NCBI GenBank assembly: GCA_964462945.1
Contig: CAYWZW010000108.1
Location: forward strand, 1 to 11,843
DNA length: 11,843 nucleotides
Direction of reading: 5' to 3'
Source: GCA-020343675 sp964462945
GTDB lineage: Bacteria > Planctomycetota > Phycisphaerae > Sedimentisphaerales > Anaerobacaceae
Shown here in pieces: positions 6,886 to 11,843 of this stretch. The position numbers and the translations under genes were made by a program. How positions within the stretch are numbered: position 1 is the stretch's first letter; every line of letters starts with the position of its first letter. A model generated the notes under the pieces. That model was not told the origin of the DNA and searched no databases. It was given only the letters and a program-made list of their open reading frames with translations.

Positions 6886-7254
6886 TTGTCGTATTGCGTA
6901 TATCGTATTGCGTATTGCGTATGCCCAACGCGACACTCAATACGCACGACGCATCACCAATGATCAGCTTATTTTATGCCGGATTTTCCACTTGGCACGT
7001 CGCTTCCTGCTGCCAATTTTGCGCCTACGTCTCGGTTTTGCCATCTATTTCTCCACAGACCGTCAAAAAACTCTATCGTAAAGAACTTTCAAACCTTGAA
7101 GATGTATGATAGTATAAAGCCGTTAGAAAGCAAACAAAAATTTGCGGATCCCGGCGAAAACTGCGTCAAGCGAAAACCAGCACGCCGAAGAAGCTGACGA
7201 TTCGCGTTATTGGTCGGTGACGTGTGCCGCCGCCGATTCAGACTGGGGTGAAAT
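6886..7254. other. Divergent spacer between the ASKHA gene and the Cys-rich gene
   Basis: 369 bases with no gene. Next to the ASKHA start lies a heptamer tandem repeat with an inverted copy (listed separately). At 6992-7016 an inverted repeat TTGGCA / TGCCAA with a 13-base loop is followed by TTTT and could be an operator or weak plus-strand terminator. Near 7105-7118 the -10-like hexamers TATGAT and TATAAA lie about 140 bases before the Cys-rich gene, without a convincing -35 box. Confidence 0.4.
6890..6944. repeat. Heptamer tandem repeat plus inverted copy upstream of the ASKHA gene
   Basis: Five abutting 7-base units run from 6890 to 6924: CGTATTG, CGTATAT, CGTATTG, CGTATTG, CGTATGC. A reverse-complement unit CAATACG follows at 6938-6944. 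GCGTATTG (6910-6917) and CAATACGC (6938-6945) could form an 8-bp stem. The array starts five bases upstream of the ASKHA start codon, exactly where its ribosome site should lie. Confidence 0.7.
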
Positions 7255-7557
7255 ATGATTCAGTGCAAAGAGTGCGAGTTCTGCCAGATCGATCCGGAGG
7301 GCAGAAGGAACTTCACGTGCGACCCATTCGTGAACATCAAGGAGCCCGAGTGCATCGCCAAGTGGCAGCTCATCCGTCTGGACATGCTGCTGGTCAGCTA
7401 TCAGGGAATGCTCAAGTGGTATGGCAAGCTGGCCCCGCTCCAGGACAAGATCATTCGCTACATGCAGAAAGAGATCAACGATCTTGACGAAACCGAACGC
7501 TGGAAGCTCGACGTTGACGAAGAAGGCGGGGAAGAAGAGGACCCCGGGACCCCTTAG
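7255..7557 (+). CDS. Small Cys-rich protein of unknown function
   Basis: The 100-residue product begins MIQCKECEFCQIDPEG and has five cysteines in its first 33 residues (4, 7, 10, 22, 33). That could build a zinc- or iron-binding knuckle, for example from Cys4, Cys7, Cys22 and Cys33. A helical segment follows (about 34-85, IAKWQLIRLDMLLVSYQGMLKWY and onward), then a very acidic C-terminal tail (DVDEEGGEEEDP). There is no signal peptide or membrane segment, so it should be cytoplasmic. GGGGTG lies five bases before the ATG and supports the start. I recognise no named family. The well-formed domain, clear ribosome site and coding-like codon use argue that it is a real gene, probably lineage-specific. 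It stands alone between a long divergent spacer and a palindromic element. Confidence 0.75.
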   Translation: MIQCKECEFCQIDPEGRRNFTCDPFVNIKEPECIAKWQLIRLDMLLVSYQGMLKWYGKLAPLQDKIIRYMQKEINDLDETERWKLDVDEEGGEEEDPGTP

Positions 7558-7619
7558 AAGCGCCGGGGCCGGCGGGAAAGATCGGCGGCGCAGCGGTGGC
7601 CGCAAGGACCGATAACCGA

Positions 7620-7720
7620 GGGGTGGCAGGCTCAAAGGCGGAGCCTTTGGGCATGGCCCGCCTGCGAAGAGCCATCCCCAAGCTGCGATTGAGGATGCCA
7701 CCCGCCGGATGTTCAGGCGG
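7620..7720. repeat. Palindromic dispersed-repeat-like element
   Basis: GGGTGGCA (7621-7628) and TGCCACCC (7696-7703) are perfect 8-bp inverted arms enclosing further hairpins: AGGCTC (7628-7633) / GAGCCT (7641-7646) and GGGC (7649-7652) / GCCC (7656-7659). A neighbouring stem CCGCC (7702-7706) / GGCGG (7716-7720) follows. Elements bounded by GGGTGGCA and TGCCACCC recur between genes in planctomycete-type genomes as far as I recall, which suggests a REP- or MITE-like element. No coding sequence is visible inside. Confidence 0.6.
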
Positions 7721-7823
7721 CACATTGGGGCACCACGGATGTTGTCTTAAGAGGCGATTTTTCGGATTCTTGCAATAAATCTGCGGAAAACACCGTCTCT
7801 CATTATGAAAAAAATGCTGGAAT

Positions 7824-8357
7824 ATGGTACAAGGCGATGACTTAGCCCGGATAATAAGCGGCTGCAAGAGCGGCGACGCTGTATGTTTCTCGCGGGTCGT
7901 TGACATGTACGCAAGCCGCTGTTATGGCTATTTTTACAGATTGACGGGTAATAACGACACCAGTGACGAGCTGCTCAGCGAGCTATTTGTCAAGTTAGTG
8001 GAGAAGATTGGCTCGTACAAGGGAGGGTCTTTTGAAAGCTGGCTGTTCAAAATAGCGGCCAATATCTTTCACGACCATTTAAGGAGCAAGCAGCGGCGAA
8101 GAAAACTGCTTGAAGCTCAGCAGGTAGAGATTGAATCGGAGACCACGGAGCCCAGGAAATCCGACGGCGAGCTGGTTGACAGGTTGCAGTCCCAGCTTGG
8201 AAGGCTGGACACCGAAACCAGAGAACTTATTATGCTGCGTTTTTATTCACAGTTGAGCTTCAAAGAAATGGCCCGGATGCGGTCCGAGCCTATCGGAACC
8301 ACATTGGCAAAGATGCACCGGGGCCTGAAGAAACTACGGCTGTTGATGGAGGGATAA
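7824..8357 (+). CDS. ECF-type RNA polymerase sigma factor
   Basis: The 177-residue protein has the two-domain plan of extracytoplasmic-function sigma factors. Region 2 (about 24-92) includes DELLSELFVKLVEKIGSYKGGSFESWLFKIAANIFHDHLR in pieces matching the core-binding and -10-recognition helices. Region 4 (about 118-173) has the helix-turn-helix LIMLRFYSQLSFKEMARMRSEPIGTTLAKMHRGLKKLR pattern for -35 recognition. There is no long C-terminal extension. Its length fits the family (160-200). The start ATG has only a weak GGA three bases upstream, and earlier ATGs at 7805 and 7814 are out of frame. It is followed four bases later by a membrane protein in the anti-sigma position, so the pair should be co-translated. 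No promoter of the ECF type is obvious upstream, so autoregulation cannot be judged. Confidence 0.9.
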   Translation: MVQGDDLARIISGCKSGDAVCFSRVVDMYASRCYGYFYRLTGNNDTSDELLSELFVKLVEKIGSYKGGSFESWLFKIAANIFHDHLRSKQRRRKLLEAQQVEIESETTEPRKSDGELVDRLQSQLGRLDTETRELIMLRFYSQLSFKEMARMRSEPIGTTLAKMHRGLKKLRLLMEG

Positions 8358-8361
8358 TAGT

Positions 8362-8883
8362 ATGGACGGTGAAGACCGCGAAAACTTGAAAGAGCTTCTT
8401 GAGAAATTCTTCGACACCGAGCAGGCTGCAAGCTGCATCGAGGATTTTCAAAAGGCTGAGCGAATCCTTCGCGAGCATCCGGCGCCCGAGCCCGATGATA
8501 TGCTCATCGCCAATATCAAGGCTGAAATCGCCATGCGCCTGCCGGCCAGAAGGGTAGAGCGTTTCAGGCGAAGAGTCTGGGAACTCGTAGGTGTTGCGGC
8601 GGCCATTGCCGTCCTGGCGATGGTGAGTGTAAGATTATCTAATGGACCCGGCCGTCAGCCCGGAAACGACGCCTATGCCTCGCTGATCCCGACGGCGATT
8701 TGGGAGAGTACCAATATCGCCGCCGACGATGCGGATTTGGCGCTTTTCAATACTGAAATCGAGCAGATTAAAGACGAGGTGCTGACCCTGGAGTCGGGCA
8801 GGGACGCCGGCGACAGCGACAGCTCCATAGCCGAATTAGAGATGGAACTGATACAAATTAGCAGCGACTTCTGGAAGGGGTAA
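8362..8883 (+). CDS. Single-pass membrane protein, probable anti-sigma factor
   Basis: The 173-residue product has a cytoplasmic N-terminal part (1-72) that is acidic and helical, then very basic (RRVERFRRR). One membrane segment follows (about 73-91, ELVGVAAAIAVLAMVSV), and then an acidic external part (92-173) ending ELEMELIQISSDFWKG. This plan, and its start four bases after the ECF sigma stop, make an anti-sigma role likely. It lacks the HxxxCxxC zinc motif of classical ZAS anti-sigma factors and has only one cysteine (Cys25), so any sigma binding would use another fold. The sigma gene's terminal GGAGGG serves as ribosome site, which indicates translational coupling. The last 20 codons are duplicated at 10439-10500 with mostly silent changes. 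That shows the C-terminal tail is under selection and that a second, now truncated, copy of this gene once existed. Confidence 0.75.
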   Translation: MDGEDRENLKELLEKFFDTEQAASCIEDFQKAERILREHPAPEPDDMLIANIKAEIAMRLPARRVERFRRRVWELVGVAAAIAVLAMVSVRLSNGPGRQPGNDAYASLIPTAIWESTNIAADDADLALFNTEIEQIKDEVLTLESGRDAGDSDSSIAELEMELIQISSDFWKG

Positions 8884-8937
8884 GACCGATGGCGAAGACT
8901 CGCGCAATGATCCTCATTCTGGACGTAGCGGCGGTGC
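8822..8937 (+). repeat. Direct repeat copy A flanking the PQQ gene
   Basis: This 116-base segment covers the last 20 codons of the anti-sigma-like gene, its stop, the five-base spacer and the first 16 codons of a following frame. It matches 10439-10554 base for base without gaps at 102 of 116 positions (offset 1617). Confidence 0.9.
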
Positions 8938-9014
8938 CGATGTACTCAGCAACAGTTGGTGGTGGACCATTCGGGCATTGTGGATATCACCAAAACGGGC
9001 GGAATCAGTCGTAG
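8889..9014 (+). pseudogene. Truncated remnant of a secreted helical-protein gene
   Basis: Directly after the anti-sigma gene, with the same GGAAGGGG ribosome site and five-base spacer, a 41-codon frame starts MAKTRAMILILDVAAVP. It aligns with the first 16 residues of the secreted helical protein encoded at 10506 (MAKIRAMILVLAIAAVL). The similarity then stops, and the hydrophobic core is broken by Asp12 and Pro17, so it would make a poor signal peptide. The frame ends at a TAG at 9012-9014. I read it as a decayed 5' fragment left by rearrangement, though a short expressed peptide cannot be excluded. Confidence 0.7.
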
Positions 9015-9026
9015 CGGGAAAGGCTG

Positions 9027-9035
9027 TGTTATACT
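9027..9035 (+). promoter_or_regulatory. Candidate extended -10 promoter of the PQQ gene
   Basis: TGTTATACT contains an extended TG element and a -10-like TATACT (9030-9035), 55 bases before the start codon of the PQQ-propeller gene. No -35 match is visible at the right distance, as is usual for extended -10 promoters. It would let the PQQ gene be expressed independently of the sigma operon. Confidence 0.35.
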
Positions 9036-9090
9036 CGTCTCAGTTTTCAAGCCCAGGTAGTGTATTTATTTATGGAAAGAAACAATAAAA

Positions 9091-10425
9091 ATGAAGTCCA
9101 GCGTTAAGCTTATACCCCTGATTGCATTGGTTTGCATGACCGGTGTTTTTGCTGAAGACTGGCCTCAATACCTTGGGCCCAACAGAAATAGTATATCGGC
9201 CCAGAAAGGCATTTTGCGCTCCTGGCCTGAGAATGGGCCGGAAGTTCTATGGACCGTTACTGTTGGCAATGGTTTTGGCGGTCCTGTTGTCAAAGACGGC
9301 AAGGTCTATTTACTCGACAGAGATGACAAGGTTGGTGATAATCTTCGATGTATTGACCTTTCCAATGGTAAAGAACTCTGGAATTTTGCATACGACGCTC
9401 CCGGACGTGTTATGTTTCCCGGCTCGCGAAGTGTACCGATCGTGGACGGCAATAATGTTTATTCATGTGGTCACAACGGAGAGGTTTATTGTATAGACAT
9501 AAATACACACAAACCAGTCTGGAACAAGAATGTTTGGAAGGATTTCGGCGGCGGTCGAATTCCGATATGGGCAATTACTCAGTGCCCTCTTATTTACGGT
9601 GATTTACTAATTATAGCATCCCAAGCTCCTGAAGCTGGTGTGGTTGCTTATAATAAACTCACAGGCGATATTGTCTGGAAAACGCCCAATCTTGGAAATG
9701 AAACATATGTCAGTCCGGCAGTTGTAAGAATAGACGGAAAAGACCATGTTGTAATGGTTACTTCATCTACTAATCGTATCGGACATCCAGAATTGGCAAA
9801 TGCTTTGGGTAATGTTGTTGGAATAGAACCCCTTACGGGAAAGATTCTCTGGAAATATGATAAGTGGCAGTGTCACATTTCGGTGCCGAGTGCCGTTGAT
9901 GCCGGTAACGACAAAGTACTTGTTGTAGGCGGATATGAACTCGGTGCCGTTATGATAAAGGTCGAAAAGAAGGCAGACGGCAGCTACGGGGCAACGGAAC
10001 TCTTCACAACCGTAGAATTCGGCGATCAAACAAAGCCGCCGATACTCCATAACGGTTATTTCTATGCTCAGTACGGAACCAATAGCCGACATGACGGTCT
10101 GGCGTGTATGAGCATGGATGGCAAGATCATGTGGAAAACAGGACGTTCACCTGATTTCAACAAAGGGAGTATGATTCTGGTCGACGGCCTGATTCTGGCT
10201 ACGGACGGCAGGAAGACTCTGTATCTCATAGAGCCTGATCCCTCTGGGTATAAGCCACTTGCATCAGCAGAGGTGCTTGCAGAAGGAGGAACAGGATCAG
10301 AAAATGATCCTTTGGCTTCAAGAGTTGGAGGTTCAACCCAGAACTGGGCACCGTTGGCACTTTCCGATGGAAGGCTTCTAATCCGAGACCAAAGCCGGTT
10401 GAAGTGTGTCAAAGTTGCTCAATGA
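9091..10425 (+). CDS. Secreted PQQ-binding-like beta-propeller protein
   Basis: The 444-residue product has a Sec signal peptide (MKSSVKLIPLIALVCMTGVFA, probable cleavage after Ala21) followed by DWPQYLGPNRN (23-33), the hallmark start of secreted PQQ-like propeller proteins of planctomycetes and relatives. Repeated blades with WxxxxG/LxCID-type elements follow, such as LRCIDLSNGKELWNF, VYCIDINTHKPVWNK, VVAYNKLTGDIVWKT, VVGIEPLTGKILWKY and LACMSMDGKIMWKTG, giving six to eight blades. The family is exported to the periplasm or surface. Many members lack a proven cofactor and may serve as scaffolds, so dehydrogenase activity is not claimed. GGAAAG lies 11 bases before the ATG, a weak site. Codons end in A or T far more often than in the ASKHA or ferritin genes. 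The gene lies exactly between two copies of a 116-base repeat and so appears inserted into the sigma/anti-sigma operon. Confidence 0.88.
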   Translation: MKSSVKLIPLIALVCMTGVFAEDWPQYLGPNRNSISAQKGILRSWPENGPEVLWTVTVGNGFGGPVVKDGKVYLLDRDDKVGDNLRCIDLSNGKELWNFAYDAPGRVMFPGSRSVPIVDGNNVYSCGHNGEVYCIDINTHKPVWNKNVWKDFGGGRIPIWAITQCPLIYGDLLIIASQAPEAGVVAYNKLTGDIVWKTPNLGNETYVSPAVVRIDGKDHVVMVTSSTNRIGHPELANALGNVVGIEPLTGKILWKYDKWQCHISVPSAVDAGNDKVLVVGGYELGAVMIKVEKKADGSYGATELFTTVEFGDQTKPPILHNGYFYAQYGTNSRHDGLACMSMDGKIMWKTGRSPDFNKGSMILVDGLILATDGRKTLYLIEPDPSGYKPLASAEVLAEGGTGSENDPLASRVGGSTQNWAPLALSDGRLLIRDQSRLKCVKVAQ

Positions 10426-10438
10426 TTCCTGTGCGAGG

Positions 10439-10554
10439 GCTCCATAGCCGAATTAGAAATGGAGATGATTCAGATTAGCAGCGATTTCTGGAAGGGGTAA
10501 GACTGATGGCGAAGATTCGCGCAATGATTCTCGTTCTGGCGATTGCGGCGGTGC
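10439..10554 (+). repeat. Direct repeat copy B with truncated anti-sigma tail
   Basis: This is the second copy of the 116-base segment. Its first part (10439-10500) encodes SIAELEMEMIQISSDFWKG plus stop, the tail of the anti-sigma protein with one replacement (Leu to Met) and five silent changes. It lacks the rest of that gene and starts 13 bases after the PQQ stop codon. The second part is the genuine start of the following gene. Confidence 0.9.
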
Positions 10555-11405
10555 TTATCGCTGCCGCCCTGCCCTGCCCTGCTGGTGAGAAAGACAAGAA
10601 AGAGGGGCAGAATGTTCGGACCGCAGATGATCGCAGGGGGCCGGGACCAGGACCAGGGCCAGGGCCAGGAGAAAGGCCGGAATTCGGGCCGGGAGAAAAG
10701 CCCCCACGAGGGCCGGGACGAGAGAGGTTCGAGCTGACGGACGAGGAAATTGACCGCATCATGGACGGCCTCAAACAGCGCGATCCGCAAAAGGCCAAGG
10801 AACTCGCAGACCTGCGCAAAAAGGATCCTGAGAAGTTCAAAGCCGAACTTGGAAGACACGCCCACGAGGAGTTCGCCAAGCTCATGGAGGAACGGATGGA
10901 GAAGTGGCGTCAGCAAAGGCGTGCCGAGTTCCTCGATTGGCTTGAAAAGAACTACCGCAGAGAAACGCGAGATTTGGCCAATTTGAAAGAGAGAGACCCA
11001 AACCTCTACGAAAAGAGATTAGGCTCTATGCGCGAAAAATACGGGCCAATTCGTGACGCCGAGCGACGGAATCCTGAATTAGCCGAAGTCCTCAAAGAAG
11101 ATTTGCGCCTGAAAGAAAGGGAGGATGAGCTGATCGGCAAGATCAAAGCCACCACAAACCAGAACGAAAAGGAAAAACTCACCGCAGAACTGGAAGAAGT
11201 GGTCGGTGACAGGTATGACCTGATCCTCAGACGAAAGCAAATCGCGTACGAGCGGCTGCTCAAGGAGCTTGAAGAGTTACAAAACCGCATCAAGGAAAGC
11301 CACGCTGAAATGCTGAGGTATCAGGATAGCAAGGTCAAAGCCGAAAACGTCAAGCAGCGGAGCAAGGACCTGCTCGAAGAAAAGAAAGGATTCCGCTGGG
11401 ACTAA
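10506..11405 (+). CDS. Secreted charged helical protein with Gly-Pro tract
   Basis: The 299-residue product has a signal peptide (MAKIRAMILVLAIAAVLIAA, cleavage probably near Ala26 or Gly27). A low-complexity linker (about 44-72) follows with five Gly-Pro units. A long, very charged helical region (about 75-296) contains an internal repeat: KELADLRKKDPEKFKAEL (98-115), RDLANLKERDPNLYEKRL (155-172) and a weaker AERRNPELAEVLKED (185-199). The final 80 residues look like a coiled coil. I know no named family. The combination of export signal and helical domain beside an ECF sigma and membrane anti-sigma recalls periplasmic sensors such as CnrX or ZraP/Spy, but no metal-binding His or Cys cluster is evident, so that comparison is only architectural. 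The ATG follows GGAAGGGG at eight to nine bases. Its first codons also occur as a truncated copy at 8889. Confidence 0.8.
   Translation: MAKIRAMILVLAIAAVLIAAALPCPAGEKDKKEGQNVRTADDRRGPGPGPGPGPGERPEFGPGEKPPRGPGRERFELTDEEIDRIMDGLKQRDPQKAKELADLRKKDPEKFKAELGRHAHEEFAKLMEERMEKWRQQRRAEFLDWLEKNYRRETRDLANLKERDPNLYEKRLGSMREKYGPIRDAERRNPELAEVLKEDLRLKEREDELIGKIKATTNQNEKEKLTAELEEVVGDRYDLILRRKQIAYERLLKELEELQNRIKESHAEMLRYQDSKVKAENVKQRSKDLLEEKKGFRWD
10638..10670 (+). repeat. In-frame Gly-Pro codon repeat
   Basis: Eleven codons alternate Gly and Pro, mainly GGA/GGG and CCA, inside the secreted helical-protein gene. The near-identical 6-base units could expand or contract by slippage, which would change the length of the linker between signal peptide and helical domain. 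Confidence 0.75.
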
Positions 11406-11475
11406 GCATTGATTGAAACTCGGTTGAGGCTTGCATAATCACCCGTGCCCAGGTAGAGGCACGAATCCATAATAT

Positions 11476-11503
11476 GCCCTGCGACTCCCCTTGCGGGGCT
11501 TTT
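11476..11503 (+). terminator. Intrinsic terminator of the sigma operon
   Basis: GCCCTGC (11476-11482) and GCGGGGC (11493-11499) form a 7-bp stem with one G-T pair and a 10-base loop, followed by TTTT (11500-11503) and then CATTT. An alternative CCCC/GGGG stem with a TTGC loop lies inside. It stands 70 bases after the stop of the secreted helical protein. Confidence 0.6.
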
Positions 11504-11609
11504 CATTTGCCGCCGCAGCCCCTTCTGATAGAAGACATATTCTGACCGGCTTCCTTCGCCATTCGACATTCTTCAGTCAATATTGGATATTTCAGAGCTC
11601 GTGAGTCGA

Positions 11610-11634
11610 TATCTGCTATAATGATATGCAGATA
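11610..11634 (+). promoter_or_regulatory. Extended -10 promoter overlapped by an operator-like dyad
   Basis: TGCTATAAT (11614-11622) is a consensus extended -10 element; no clear -35 is seen. The perfect 7-base arms TATCTGC (11610-11616) and GCAGATA (11628-11634) surround the -10 hexamer, with an 11-base centre, so a dimeric repressor bound there would block RNA polymerase. The following start codon at 11649 lies 27 bases after the -10. Confidence 0.45.
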
Positions 11635-11648
11635 GGGAGACTCTCGCG

Positions 11649-11771
11649 ATGAGCGAAAGAATACAACTCAAAACCCGATTCCTGCACACGATGTGGGCAG
11701 CGCTGATCTTCGCGTTCCTGGTTTTGCTGATGTTCGTCTTAGAATGTCCAATGGCGACACCTGCCTACTGA
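11649..11771 (+). CDS. Short membrane-protein ORF of unknown function
   Basis: This 40-codon frame begins MSERIQLKTRFLHTMWAALI and holds one strongly hydrophobic segment (about 15-31, ending FAFLVLLMFVLEC). It stops at a TGA. It follows the extended -10 promoter and a GGGAGA run (11635-11640), eight bases before the ATG. It may be a small single-pass membrane protein, or the start of a longer gene broken by a frameshift. I recognise no family. Confidence 0.4.
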   Translation: MSERIQLKTRFLHTMWAALIFAFLVLLMFVLECPMATPAY

Positions 11772-11786
11772 TCAGGGATATGCCGA

Positions 11787-11843
11787 ATGTCAAAGTGGAG
11801 CACGGCGGAAATCCAGCCCGACGCCGCCCTCATCATCGTCGCC
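11787..11843 (+). CDS. Partial ORF running off the window end
   Basis: An ATG 15 bases after the preceding stop, with AGGGA seven bases upstream (11775-11779), opens a frame MSKWSTAEIQPDAALIIVA that stays open to the last base. Only 19 codons are visible, too few to name a family. Close spacing suggests it shares a transcript with the short membrane ORF. Confidence 0.3.
   Translation, partial: MSKWSTAEIQPDAALIIVA

Noticed and set aside
6139..6963. Long plus-strand open frame opposite the ASKHA gene
   Set aside because: It is antisense to a protein with clear ferredoxin and ATPase motifs; it has no family motif, and its openness follows from the GC-rich codons of the real gene.
7561..7619. 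GC-rich stretch after the Cys-rich gene considered as a structured RNA gene
   Set aside because: No consistent fold or known RNA signature could be traced; only short chance stems appear.
8822..10554. Flanking repeats considered as an insertion-sequence target duplication
   Set aside because: 116 bp is far too long, the copies are only 88 percent identical, and no transposase or terminal inverted repeats lie between them.
10470..10916. Minus-strand frames rich in Pro, Gly and Ser
   Set aside because: These are the reverse of the Gly-Pro tract and charged helices of the plus-strand gene.

Overview
The window looks like chromosomal DNA from a planctomycete-type bacterium, most likely of the Phycisphaerae or a related environmental lineage. 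The evidence is a type IV pilin-like pseudopilin with the GFTLIELLVVIAIIALL leader and a C-terminal H...DG motif, a secreted PQQ-type propeller protein opening with DWPQYLGPNRN, an orphan ECF sigma/anti-sigma pair, and gene-poor spacers rich in short tandem and palindromic repeats. This placement is an inference from gene style. There is no rRNA or marker gene to prove it.

Layout. 1-610 is non-coding and repeat-rich. 611-1186 (minus) is a MarC-family membrane protein and 1349-2101 (minus) a pseudopilin-like protein with its own promoter. 2102-2751 is a divergent spacer. 2752-4969 (plus) holds four small genes: an AhpD-like carboxymuconolactone decarboxylase family protein, a muconolactone-isomerase-like protein, a bacterioferritin-like protein and a rubrerythrin-like ferritin. 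Together they suggest peroxide and iron handling. 5012-6885 (minus) is a two-gene unit: a 2Fe-2S/ASKHA protein of the corrinoid-activator type, then a small PGPGW-like membrane protein. 6886-7254 is a divergent spacer with a heptamer repeat directly upstream of the ASKHA start. 7255-7557 (plus) encodes a small Cys-rich protein, and 7558-7823 carries a palindromic element.

The most interesting part is 7824-11405 (plus): an ECF sigma factor, a single-pass membrane protein in the anti-sigma position, a secreted PQQ-propeller protein, and a secreted, highly charged helical protein with a Gly-Pro tract. A 116-bp segment spanning the end of the anti-sigma gene and the start of the helical-protein gene is present twice, at 8822-8937 and 10439-10554. 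The copies match at 102 of 116 positions and exactly flank the PQQ gene. The first copy ends in a decayed 5' fragment of the helical-protein gene, and the second begins with a truncated anti-sigma tail. The simplest reading is that sigma, anti-sigma and helical protein once formed one tight operon, and that recombination between related loci brought in the PQQ gene. The sigma / membrane anti-sigma / periplasmic helical protein arrangement resembles metal- or envelope-stress systems such as CnrYXH, but that function is a hypothesis.

The plus-strand operon ends at an intrinsic terminator (11476-11503). Beyond it a new extended -10 promoter, covered by a 7-bp-arm dyad, precedes a 40-codon membrane ORF and a reading frame that runs off the window.
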